From the NCBI GenBank assembly GCA_036897625.1, contig JAYMTA010001279.1, positions 1-20,786 of the forward strand: a DNA stretch of 20,786 bases. The letters run 5' to 3'. Source of the DNA: Pelargonium cotyledonis. Its lineage: Eukaryota > Streptophyta > Magnoliopsida > Geraniales > Geraniaceae. Position 1 is the stretch's first letter, and every line of letters starts with the position of its first letter. A program made the position numbers and the translations under genes. Below are positions 11,002 to 20,637 of this stretch, in pieces. The notes under the pieces are model-generated. The model was not told where the DNA came from. It did not search any database and was given only the letters and a program-made list of their open reading frames with translations.

Positions 11002-12332
11002 AGGGGAGACTGGAAACACTGTAAGAGCCAGACATAAATTGTGTAATATATATTTTCTTTTGCTATGTTCTTATTAACGGGTAGAAAATGCGAAATTTTG
11101 GCATATTAGGTTTCTTTTTAGTTTTTTCAGTAGAGGGTTTATTCTTTTTTTTACTTTTGTTTAGTCAATATAAAATAAGAACTTGCATTTTAAGAATCCA
11201 TTAGTTAATAAAATGATAATACCTTTTAATTTTCTTGATAATGAAGATGCTTTAGTTAATATCATAAGTGTTGAGAGTAAGTTATATTTGAGGCCAATGT
11301 TATCATTTAGTTTGCAGTCAATTTCCCATCTCATACCAATATTATCATTTGGTTTGCATTCAATGGCATTTTTCATCTCTAGATGTATGGGATTATGGGA
11401 AGAATTGCAGTCAATGTCCTATCTCATACCAACTAAGTGATGATCAATTTTTATAGTGAAAATGATGTTTAGATGTGTGGAATGATTTCAAGGGATAATG
11501 TGGAGATTTGAGTCTTGTCATCCAAGACTAAAATGTTTAATGTTATTAAGTTTGGTTGATTCGCTCATAAAGTATGACACAGAAGATCAATCTACTTTGT
11601 CATTTGGTCGACCTAATCTGTTAATATTTGAATGTTTAAGGACTATTTTGGGTTTTAAAAAAAATTTATGAACCAAATTCAAATTGCATCTTTTTGAAGT
11701 AATGTTACAAAACAAGCTCATAGGATTCTTTATCCATATGTGTTGTGTGGCCATTTCATTGAAGGTGGCTGATTGGACTATTATTACTACTACCATCATA
11801 TGTGTGCCTTCCTTTATTTCTGTGCCCATTCATTGAAGGTGGAGGCCAGGTTGGACTTGGAGGCTTTTAACCAGTCATCACATCACACACCTGTGTCTGT
11901 GTGGACATCACATTTTGCTATGCATTCAATTCAGAGCCCAATTATAATTTTCTTTTTGTTACACGTAATTTTAAATATGTCAAGTACAGCAAAATTAGCT
12001 GTAAAGAAACTCAGAGAGAATTCAATTACGAAAAAGTAAGAGTTGTTTGTCCAATTTAAGGTTAATGTTATAAATGACCCTTCAACTATGACTCACATAT
12101 TATAATAGTTTTGTTATACAATCTTGCAGTTAAGATTATTAATGAGTGAAGAATGTGGTAGCATTCTTGTGGTGTGAATTGTTGTTGAGAATGAGATGGT
12201 CACCTTCACTTGAAACTTGGAAATGGTGTCAAACAAATATAAGATCCACTACAACAATAATTAACAAGCACCTTTTTTCTTCTTCTTCTTCAAAACAACA
12301 TCAGGAAATCAGAAGTACACAAACAAGAGTGG
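11002..12332. other. Intergenic region between the 3' ends of RH22 and the GASA gene
   Basis: RH22 (plus) and the GASA gene (minus) converge here, so both 3' UTRs lie in this stretch. Apart from the 42-bp repeat at 11294-11432 and a short CTT run near 12275-12289, I see no gene. The words CATTGAAGGTGG occur near 11757 and 11831. The open frames have no recognisable domain. Confidence 0.5.
11294..11432. repeat. Imperfect tandem repeat, period about 42 bp
   Basis: Unit A spans about 11294-11335 and unit B about 11336-11380; both share CCAAT, TTATCATTT and GTTTGCA. A partial third unit at about 11405-11432 repeats TTGCAGTCAAT and ATCTCATACCAA. Because 42 is divisible by 3, the minus strand keeps an open frame encoding a repeated CKxNDNIG peptide (CKPNDNIG and CKLNDNIG). 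Confidence 0.65.
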
Positions 12333-12740
12333 TTAAGGACACTTGGTCTTGTTGGCATGGGTGGTCATGTCAGTGTAGCAACTTCCACAGAGCTCTCTGC
12401 TCCCAGAAGTACCAGGAGGCACACACTTGCACCTCATGCAGCACGTCCCGCACGCCCGTGCGCACACCCTTGGCCTCGAATGCATGCTGCACCGTGCGGA
12501 ACACAGCCCTCCACAGTCCACTACTGGTAATAGCTTTCTGATTTTAGCTCCACCCTCCACAATCTGCACATGATCAGATGATACGTACAACCATGCACAA
12601 CACAAGCTAGCTCATCATCAAGAAACAGAGAGATCAAGAAACAGAGCACTACTCTGTCTCACAGCCAACTTAATTACCTGAGCTGCGCACAACACCACAA
12701 GCACTACTGCAACAACAAGAAGCAACCGTGAAGCCATCAT
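12333..12740 (-). CDS. GASA/snakin family secreted cysteine-rich peptide
   Basis: Gibberellin-regulated (GASA) peptides are small apoplastic proteins involved in growth, redox balance or antimicrobial defence. Exon 1 is 12740-12678, starting MMASRLLL with a hydrophobic signal peptide through about CAAQ. Exon 2 is 12563-12333, ending KCP-stop; the junction is phase 0 GT-AG and the product 97 aa. The C-terminal domain has all twelve cysteines in the family pattern: CGGLC, ARC, VCARACGTCCMRCKC, VPPGTSG, LCGSCY, and a final KCP. TTHANKTKCP differs slightly from the usual THGN. The region between signal and GASA domain is only about 16 residues. A second Met directly follows the first, so either could start translation. 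A TATA box lies about 30 bp upstream. The member and its exact role cannot be told from sequence. Confidence 0.93.
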
Positions 12741-12769
12741 GTACTGTGCAGTTGCTATGCACTAAGTGC

Positions 12770-12779
12770 CTTTATATAG
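12770..12779 (-). promoter_or_regulatory. TATA box of the GASA gene
   Basis: The minus strand reads CTATATAAAG, a strong TATA box about 30 bp before the start codon. The 5' UTR would therefore be very short. Confidence 0.65.
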
Positions 12780-12841
12780 TCGTTTCTTGGTGGGTTCATT
12801 TTACAACATCACCCTTGTCCTCCACACTAATTTACAATCTG

Positions 12842-12872
12842 TCACGTGCTGCAACAACGCTGTAGCACGTGA
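12842..12872. promoter_or_regulatory. Two G-boxes as an inverted repeat
   Basis: TCACGTGCT (12842-12850) and its exact inverse AGCACGTGA (12864-12872) flank a 13-nt spacer. Each arm holds the G-box CACGTG, bound by plant bHLH and bZIP factors. The pair lies about 65-100 bp upstream of the GASA TATA box and about 420 bp before the LysM start, so GASA is the likelier target. Confidence 0.6.
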
Positions 12873-13149
12873 TGAATCAAGATAGAGGCCACGGCCATGG
12901 TCATCTTTTTTCTACTTACAGTTTTGGTTGGCTTTTATTAGATCATATGCTAGTGGTTTACAACTGGATTTTATTGTTTTCCACTCTAAAGATACCACGT
13001 ACATCATTTATTGTGTATCGTCTCTCTGTACCTGTAGCTTCAAATTTTGAAAAATGTACAAACTTTAACACCAAAATATACATTTCTCAATTTGTGTTTT
13101 TGTTTGTTTATGCTTACCCTTCACTGAATTTTGTTTGACACCTCCGTCG

Positions 13150-13157
13150 CATGCATG
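13150..13157. promoter_or_regulatory. RY-type element CATGCATG
   Basis: CATGCATG matches the core of the RY/Sph element bound by B3 factors in seeds. It lies in the 550-bp divergent region between the GASA and LysM genes, about 135 bp before the LysM start. An eight-base match alone is weak evidence. Confidence 0.3.
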
Positions 13158-13235
13158 TAACGCAACGAAGCCTCTTGTTGTAAGCTTCGCCGTCGTCGAT
13201 AAAATTAAGGACTTTGGTGGCAACAAAATCATGTC

Positions 13236-13246
13236 TATTTATATAC
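13236..13246 (+). promoter_or_regulatory. Putative TATA box of the LysM gene
   Basis: TATTTATATAC lies about 45 bp upstream of the ATG at 13291, the expected place for a core promoter. Its presence argues that the truncated LysM gene can still be transcribed. Confidence 0.5.
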
Positions 13247-13290
13247 TACACAGTATTATCAAATCCCCATAAACTATCACTACACAAGCT

Positions 13291-13917
13291 ATGGCTTCAC
13301 ATATTTCCCTCTATCTATTACCTTTACTGGTTGCTCTACTTGCTAGGTTTGTTACCTCTACTCCCAATAGGTATCCTTTCAGTTGCACTACTGGAATTTT
13401 GAATCAGCAATGCGACGCCATTCTATACCACATCAATAATGTAGAGAGCAATCTCCCGAAAGAACAAATTGCCTCCCTTTACAGTGTCGACATTTCCCAA
13501 ATCAAAGCCATAACCCGCAGCAGCAACCAGGACTACCTCGTTACAGTACCTTGTTCCTGCAAAGATGTTAATGGCACCACTGGATACTTCCACGATGCTA
13601 CTTACACGGTGCAACGTAATGACACATTTTTTGGAGTCTCCCAGACCATCTACAGTGGCCAAGCTTGGGAGGTTGGAGGTGAACAAGGGTCTTTCATTGT
13701 GGGACGTGAAGTTCCAATGCATCTTCTATGTGGGTGTGAAGGAAATAACTTCAAGAATGTGGTAACATATACAGTTCAAAAGCTTGATACCTTATCGGAT
13801 ATTGCTACTCTGTTGTCTTCTACACCGGAGGGCATAATGAGTCTGAACAAGATGTTGAATCAGAATTCTACATTTATAGATGAAGGTTGGGTGCTCTTTG
13901 TGACATCTCAGATGTAA
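13291..13917 (+). CDS. LysM receptor ectodomain-only protein (EPR3/LYK10-like), no kinase
   Basis: A single uninterrupted exon encodes 208 aa. Residues 1 to about 23 form a signal peptide (MASHISLYLLPLLVALLARF). Then come Cys32, Cys41 and two CxC pairs, PCSC (88/90) and LCGC (147/149): the six-cysteine layout of plant LysM receptor kinases. Three LysM-type modules lie at about 43-88, 104-147 and 159-205; the third, TYTVQKLDTLSDIATLL, is the clearest. Sequons are NGT94, NDT110 and NST192. The segment LPKEQIASLYSV and the overall pattern recall exopolysaccharide/chitin receptors of the EPR3/LYK10 group. The protein ends VLFVTSQM-stop, exactly where a receptor would continue into its juxtamembrane and transmembrane segment. 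There is no GPI signal, and no kinase follows before the next gene, only about 200 bp away. It could be a soluble glycan-binding protein, a decoy, or a remnant of a receptor gene. Start context AAGCTATGGCT is good. Confidence 0.85.
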   Translation: MASHISLYLLPLLVALLARFVTSTPNRYPFSCTTGILNQQCDAILYHINNVESNLPKEQIASLYSVDISQIKAITRSSNQDYLVTVPCSCKDVNGTTGYFHDATYTVQRNDTFFGVSQTIYSGQAWEVGGEQGSFIVGREVPMHLLCGCEGNNFKNVVTYTVQKLDTLSDIATLLSSTPEGIMSLNKMLNQNSTFIDEGWVLFVTSQM

Positions 13918-13998
13918 TCTGCAATTATGAGCGGCTGACTTATAACTGAGATTATTAGAACTAAATAATACAAGCTAAGCTACCTAGATGTCAGAGGA

Positions 13999-14037
13999 AA
14001 CAGAGTGAACATTTAAAAAAAAAATGTCCACTCTGTT
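13999..14037. repeat. Hairpin between two convergent genes
   Basis: Arms 13999-14014 (AACAGAGTGAACATTT) and 14022-14037 (AAATGTCCACTCTGTT) pair over 16 bp with one mismatch around a seven-A loop. Pairing extends a few bases further with a bulge (AGGA / TCCT). It sits in the 204-bp gap between the LysM stop and the EMB2004-like stop, so it may lie in both 3' UTRs. Confidence 0.75.
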
Positions 14038-14121
14038 ATCCTGCTATTTCATTTTTTTTACGGAAAAATGGTGGCAGAGACCTCTGCTACCAGTTGTAGT
14101 TCGTACTTACTGTTAAGGCCT

Positions 14122-17100
14122 CTAGAAAGAAATGTTTACTTCTTTTCCAAACATCTCATAAACATAATCTTTTGCATCTGTGAGAGCACTCTACATGAGA
14201 AAAAAGTTCAACATTTAGACACAAGTGCAACAGAGATGAAACATAACACAACAAACTAAACTTAAAAAGGCAAGAAAAATAATGGCAGCATTACCTGTCC
14301 AAGTTTCGAAAGGAAGTTGTTTGCGAGGTTTAGAGATGTGACTTCAAGATCTTTATTAGCCTTGAGTGCTTGACAAATGGAAAATGCCCCATCATCCTGT
14401 AAACAAGAACAAAAATTATATATGGTACAGGGTAGTACAAAGTTGAGAGCAAGAGGTAGAGGATTACAAAGTCAGAAGGCAAAAAGTTCAAACCTTAATT
14501 TCATTAAATCCCAAATCTACTGAGGTCAAAGTTTCATTCACCACTTTCAAGCTTTCAGCCAGGTGTACTGCACCCTGCAAATAATTAAAATGATATTTAG
14601 AAGTAGCATAAGATTGTGCGATAATGGTCAAATGTCATGTGAAAATGAACAAACTTCATCTGTAACTTCATTTGCCCGCAAGTCCAGAATCGATATGGTA
14701 GTATTATATCTCAACATATCTGCCACTGACTCTGCACCTTTGTCTCCTATCTGCATGACACTAACATGTTATATTCTCACAAGTATACAGAGTTTATACA
14801 TACAGAAATATAACTATATAGATATCTTACCTTACACCAACCAAGCTTAAGGGTCTTTATGTTCCCATGAAACTTGAGAACTTCAGATAAAGCCTTGGCT
14901 CCGTCTGGCCCAATAGGATTATAACCAAGTTCCAACTGATAGAAAGAGACCCATATTACAACTGAAAGAAGAAAAAAAAAAAAAAAAAGATGTGATACAG
15001 GCAGATGATGGAGGACTCACAGTTGTAATGACGGAATTATCTTTCAAAACTCTCACTATGGCTTCAGCCCCGCTGGCACCAATGTTGTTTCCTCCCTGTA
15101 GGATTTCACTTAAAGGTATTAATCTAAAGTTAATATATAAAAAATACACGTAAAAGAGTTATAAACACTCTCCTCACCAAATTTATGGTTGTAATAGAAT
15201 GGTTATCCATCAAAGCATCCGCCATGTTTTCAGCTCCCTGATAAATTGAAAAAGGTCAAGTAATGCAACATTTGAGTCATAGGTCGCACTCACATTTATC
15301 CTGCTTATCAAGATCAAAAGTTTTCAGACACTATTTTCCAAGCAAGATCCCCACAGTTTCCTTCTGTAGTTTCCATCACAAAAATAAAAATTGCCTATTT
15401 CATTCTTCAGATAATAAAGTGCTTAAACACTGAGAAGTATAAATACCTCATTGCCTATGTCGTTCATGTGCATATTCAACCACAACAAGGCACTGCTCTT
15501 CCTTATATATGAAGCAATGTGAAAGGCACCTTCTGAGCTAATAGAGTTATTGCCAATATCTAGAAGTACAAGTTCCCCTAAAGAACAAGTTTCCATGACA
15601 GTATTATCATCCAATGAAAACACTATGAGGCAGTAAAATAACTAAAATTGATAAATTACCAGGCAAAACACATACCTTTACGAGAAGATAAACCTAATGC
15701 TAATGCACGTACACCTTCATCTCCAATAGAATTCCCATTCAAATGCAATTCCTGCACATAATCCTTCATTTAACTATGAACCCCGGTTACTGAATGCAAC
15801 CACATTATTGTCTACTTCATGGATTATGATGCTTTTAAGAGCCAACCACTGGATACTTCTACGATACGTATCGTATGATACAAACGATACTAACAACCAT
15901 GTCAGTAGCCAATATAGATGATATTTAAGAAACGTAGCAAGCCAATTAAAATCTATATTCTTTTATCATATCCAATCCCAAAATGTATACAGAAACCAAG
16001 CATAAATGCTGAAAGCTGGATTGGACAACCATGACCTTTATTCTAGGTTATGTATCAATCAACTGTCACTTGCAAGTTCAGATAACTTGTTTATCCCACC
16101 TGATTGGGTACAACGATTGTGTGATGTCATAACATGCCAATGCCTCTTTTCTTTAGTTCCTTTTCTATTGTTAACATGCTAATGTCTTCCAGAGGTCATA
16201 AATAATCTCAATCATCATGGAACAGAAGAATAAAGGTCAAAGTAAAGCATTTTGTACCCTCAATGATTCGTTTGCCTCAAGCCCTTTAGCGAAAGCATTG
16301 GCACCCAGAGCACCACCATAATTGCCACTAGAATAAAAACAAGATGTAAGAAGGATTTTCAAAATAAAGAATAGGCATAGGCATAAGCAAAATGTATATA
16401 TTATATGTATAACAGACGTAGACTTGCAGTATATTTGTGAGGGAAGGTAAGAGAACAAATTGCAAAACCTTAACTTACTTGAGATGTATGCTTTGTATGG
16501 TGTTATTCTCAACAAATGCTCCAGCAAGACTTGTAAATCCCTACCTCCATGTCCAAAGATACAAAAAGAAAAAATACATTTAAAAAAGTATAATGTTGCC
16601 ACTATGGCTTCTTTCTTCTAAAGCAACAATTTGGAACATATTTACGTAGCTGCATACAGAATAGTCTATCATATTGTCGTTAAGTTCAAGAACACGCAAG
16701 GTTGAATGTTTCTTCAACAACTCTGCAATAGCCATTGCACCCTGCTCAAATATACAATGAAATGGGAAATAATCAATTCAATGGACAGTGGACAAATCTT
16801 TAGATTATACATGTACAATGAAATGACATGAACATAATCAGCTGGGACTAGTTCCATCATGTACTAACCTCATCTCCCATGTCAGTACTGTTCAGCTGGA
16901 GCTTCTCAATTCCAACATTATTCATCAACATGGCACACAGACTCTGAACAAAAATACATTGAAAAGACAAATTTAAACACATCAAATATTCACTTAAGCA
17001 TGTTCGTTTTTATATTAATTACTAGTCATAACTTGACAGCGGCAAAGGAGATGCCAAGGCCAAATAAACACCCCTAAATGGATATTTCAACCGAAGATAT

Positions 17101-20100
17101 AAAAGATACAGCTTATCAGTTTGTTCACAATATTACTAAGTCAAACCCCTATATTGTAAGATTCCCTCTAACATAGGAAAGAATGAACAATAGAAAACTT
17201 GTCTATTCTGATTTCTGGGTGAAACAAATAACGCATGAATTGCTAAGGATCCAAATGTGATCCCCTTCAGATGCATTGACTATAGCTACCTGATAAGCTA
17301 ATACCGCAATTTACCCTCCTAAGTTATATGATAAGCTACTACCGTTTGTATGCAGTGATATGATAAGCTAATACCGCAATTTACCCTCCTAAGTTAATAA
17401 AAATAAAGCTTTTATCCCTCCTCATTCTTTTCTATGAGCTGGCACCATACAAGAAATTAGAACTTATATGTGAGATAAACAGATAAATCATATGACCGAA
17501 GCAATTGCAACATTGATGTAATGAGTTTCTCCCATCATCTTACTATAAGATCAGATTCTCTTCCCACAGTCAAAAGTTGACGACAACTAGTACTGGCTTT
17601 TCACATTAATCTAGCAGTTCTGAGAAAAGATTAATCATACAACAATGGACTTCAACTGACCTTAACTCCTTCATCTCCAATGGGGTTTCCAGAAAAATCA
17701 AAAGTTCGTAAAGCAATAGTTGATGTAAAAACCTTCTCAAAGGGTTTCACTCCTGCTGCAGTTATGCCATTGGCAGCAAAACTGACTTCTTCTAGAATCT
17801 GAAACACAACAGGTTAAGGTTATGTCCAGGATTATTTATAAAGAAAACTAACAGCGAATTGATCAACTACCTGCAATAAATAGGCAAAGCGTGGACAAGG
17901 AAATACAAATAACATTGACCACAAAGGTGAACACAGCAATAAATACATATAAGTCAAATCAAAATCATAGAATAATAAGAATATTATATGTTGAAATCCA
18001 CTAACATTATTGTACGCCAAGCTCTCAGCAATAAAAAATACCCCCTGATCTCCAAAATTCCGCCCTGCCAAATATTCATAGTCAAACCACATTTTATAGC
18101 AACCCATGATTTTAATATCTACTTTAAGTATTTAATTCCTCACAAAATAGTCATGTTAAAAACACTTGTCAACCAAATCACAAAAATAAGTTACATAAAA
18201 GAAAATATTGAACTCATTTCAGATAATTAAAGATTCCAATAAGAAGATGACTGGTTAAAAAGCCAATAAGTCACAAGACTACTCGCTGCTGTTTTCTGAG
18301 TTGGGCGGTCTATAAGAGAATGTTGGAGTATACTACTGAAGTTCTCAATAACTTTACAGAGATAAGGTGTCAACATCAACAAGTACTGAAACATCTGATC
18401 TGTCTAAGAAAGCTAATTCCCTATATCTAACTAGCCAGCATACCTGACATGTCAACGCTGCTGTACTGTCTAAGATCCATAATAAAATCATTAATCTTCT
18501 GCATGGAATCATCACTAAGCTTTGCATTCAGATTTGAGACCATTTTTGAATCACGGGCAGGGTAGAATCCAATTCCCTGTGTCGGAGACAGATCTTCTTC
18601 AGATGAAGGCTTTAGTGGCTTTCGCATAAAAAATTCTTCGGCTACTCTCCAAAAAACTGTCAGCTGAAGATATAGATTAGTATACCAATAAAGCAAAATG
18701 ATAATTGAACTGTAATATCTTAGTTAACATTGTGGCATTATATTCATGAACACTAAAACTAACATAAATCCCATCAAATATAATAAATTATTATATTTGT
18801 TCAATTACATTTAAGTTTGATGAAATATGATTGACAAAGTAATAAGGTTAGTCAATATAAAAGGGAGAAATTAAACAAGGAAAAAACAAGATTCGTTATG
18901 CATAACAAATAGATTTAGCAAAATCCTGGTGGTTCGGTAAGTACATAAGAATTGATGTCAGCTTTATTTTGCTTTGTGTGCCCACGATTTTTTTCTTCAA
19001 GGTGTGAAGTGTGCTTGATCCATAAGAAAAGGTGAGATAATTCAATTACGTTAAACTAAAAAGGCTTGGGGTAGGCCTAAGTTAACATGGAAAGAAGTAA
19101 TGAGGAAATATATAATAACGGTTGGCTTAGCATAGTATGTATCATTAAATAGAATGGAGTGGAAGAGGAGAGTACGAGCAAAGAGGATCCCATGACGATT
19201 GGTGCTACATGATATTGATTCATATAACTGAATCCAGCACTATTTAATACATGGCTTGGTTGTTTTTCTTTGAGAGATGAGCCACTCTCCATAAGACAAC
19301 TAATTGGCAAAGTCCCATTTTTTGCAAAATTACCAACCTTCTGCTATTGGTAATGAAACTGTAAGTGGAGCAGAAAAGTGATCAAAACATGGGTATATCT
19401 CTAAAAAAAAATGCCTAAGTTCAGCTCAAGAATGTTAGGCCTTGGACTTCCATATTAGGCTAAGAATTTCCCAAAAGCACACACTCACACTAAGACACAT
19501 TAATGATTTAATCCTTTGCTGCAAGACCTCACCAATCACTACCTAATTTGCAACTCCTTTCAGCATCATTTTAATCCCCTATGAATCACCATTCAGTCGA
19601 CACATTCAAATTCAAACCAAAACAAAATAGTTCCCCTAATTGCACACAGCAATGAACTGAAAATCCATACCAAATAAAATCACGAAGGCTGGGGCAGCAA
19701 AATAAGAGACTTGCTTCAGAGAAACAGCATGCATGGAAGGCTGCCCCTGAGACTCTGTATACACTCGGCGACTTCCCGCCGCCGTCTGCCTCGAACCTGC
19801 CCCGCCAGAAGCAGACCTAACAACCAGGCTCCTAAACCGGAAATGCCTTCTCCGACCAGCACCAAACGGAACGGCGCAGGGAAGCAGCACGCCGCCGCGA
19901 GCAGGATAGCAGCAGCGGGAGCTGCCGGGAAGTTCATTGCGCGGACGGTGGCGAAGCAGAACCTGAAAAGGCAAAACAATTAGGAGTAGCATGAGGATAA
20001 GGTTTGATTCATGCCAGGAAAGAGAAACAAAGAAGAAAACGAAGAGTGAGAGCGGTTACCTTAGGAGGAGGAGGAGAGAGAGAAACGGTGGAAGTGGAAG

Positions 20101-20104
20101 CCAT
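14122..20104 (-). CDS. EMB2004: EMB2004-like RNI/leucine-rich-repeat protein, probable plastid protein
   Basis: Homologue of Arabidopsis EMB2004 (At1g10510), needed for embryo development; its molecular function is unknown. Eighteen exons, in transcription order: 20104-20060, 19962-19711, 18663-18444, 18064-18006, 17798-17661, 16943-16869, 16741-16658, 16540-16479, 16327-16258, 15751-15676, 15577-15447, 15237-15178, 15095-15021, 14935-14831, 14750-14655, 14574-14494, 14396-14295, 14190-14122. All are GT-AG and in phase, giving 599 aa. Exons 1-2 encode an Arg/Ser/Ala-rich, nearly acid-free N-terminus suited to a transit peptide, then a lead into LTVFWRVAEEFF. From about residue 173 there are ribonuclease-inhibitor-type LRRs of about 28 residues, mostly one per exon, with motifs such as LELNDNMID, LHLNGNSIGDEG, LDIGNNSIS, LELGYNPIGPDG and VDLGFNEIK. 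The C-terminus is KEVNISF. The weakest site is the exon 2 donor (CAA|GTCTCT). The frame is intact. NLRC3-like labels in databases reflect the repeats, not immunity. Confidence 0.92.
14972..14989. repeat. Poly(A) run
   Basis: An uninterrupted A run of about 18 lies in the intron between exons 13 and 14 of the EMB2004-like gene. In the transcript it is a U run some 30 nt upstream of the exon 14 acceptor, so its length could influence that acceptor. Confidence 0.85.
15860..15875. repeat. 16-nt perfect palindrome in an EMB2004-like intron
   Basis: TACGATACGTATCGTA is its own reverse complement. It lies in the intron between exons 9 and 10, followed by further GATAC words (ATGATAC, ACGATAC). Confidence 0.85.
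17291..17396. repeat. Exact 36-bp duplication, period 70
   Basis: Positions 17291-17326 and 17361-17396 are identical over 36 bp, beginning TGATAAGCTAATACCGCAAT. The 34-bp spacer contains a third partial copy (TGATAAGCTACTACC at about 17329). All lie in the 717-nt intron between exons 5 and 6 of the EMB2004-like gene. The lack of differences implies a recent duplication or conversion. Confidence 0.9.
19030..19270 (+). mobile_element. Relic of the 3' end of a non-LTR retrotransposon (RTE-type LINE)
   Basis: The plus strand reads WGRPKLTWKEVMRK, then after a stop YVSLNRMEWKRRVRA, matching the conserved C-terminal end of plant RTE-type reverse transcriptases (GRPxxTWKEV ... LDRxxWRxxIRVADP). 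A DPMTIGA segment follows in another frame. The sequence then ends in a decayed form of the usual 3' terminus, GGCTTGGTTGTTTTT in place of a (TTG)n tail. Stops and a frameshift show it is dead. It lies antisense in intron 2 of the EMB2004-like gene and is heavily 5'-truncated. Confidence 0.5.
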
Positions 20105-20637
20105 TGGAGGATGGTGAAGTAGGTTAGGGGTGGTGGCTAAGATGCGCGCAGAGGGCGTAGGGGTATAATCCTGCGCTCTTTTCACTTCAGTTGAAGATTT
20201 CAGTTGCTTACTGCTTTGGAAGAAGAAGATGATACTGAAAAAGCGGCGGTGTTGTATTATTTGGAGAATCTGAACAGAAAGTGGAGACTGTCAGTCAATC
20301 GGGTCATGATCCAATTAAAATACGGATCTGAAAAGGTCTTGCAATGTTCATAAATCGGGTTCAGTCGATCGGGTAGTGATCCAATATAAACACGGATCTG
20401 AAAAGGCCTTGTATGTTGATCAATCGGGTCGGCCCACAATCCAAACACAGTCCATATTTTCTTACAAAAATAAATACCAACAAATGGTTTCAGACCACCC
20501 CAATTTCTTTCACTCAAGCTGATTTTTATTGATTTTTTTCTTTAATATGTTCACTGCATATACTGTTCAAAATAATGAGTAATCCATTAATTAGAAATAT
20601 ATAAACTATTGAGTATTTTATATTAGTTTGTTTGAAT
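20105..20637. other. Upstream region of the EMB2004-like gene
   Basis: No gene is visible. The first 150 bp should hold the core promoter of the minus-strand gene; I see no clear TATA box near the ATG at 20104, in keeping with a housekeeping gene. The rest contains the 70-bp tandem repeat at 20291-20430 and AT-rich sequence. Confidence 0.45.
20291..20430. repeat. 70-bp tandem repeat, two copies
   Basis: Copy 1 is 20291-20360 and copy 2 is 20361-20430, beginning TCAGTCAATCGGGT and TCAGTCGATCGGGT. Both contain ACGGATCTGAAAAGG and end in AATCGGGT. The unit differs at roughly a dozen or more positions, so the duplication is not recent. It lies about 190-330 bp upstream of the EMB2004-like ATG. 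Confidence 0.85.

Noticed and set aside
12146..12541. 131-codon plus-strand frame
   Set aside because: It lies opposite the GASA exon with its twelve-cysteine signature; no domain is visible on the plus strand.
13423..13722. 99-codon minus-strand frame
   Set aside because: It is antisense to the LysM ectodomain, which has the conserved cysteines.
15861..15905. Possible regulatory RNA or tRNA-like fold near GATAC repeats
   Set aside because: No cloverleaf, A/B boxes or extended stem; only a short palindrome remains.
19711..19983. 90-codon plus-strand frame and an 87-codon alternative minus frame
   Set aside because: Both overlap exon 2 of the EMB2004-like gene. The frame I use joins exon 1 and exon 3 in phase with a sound acceptor; high GC opens the other frames.
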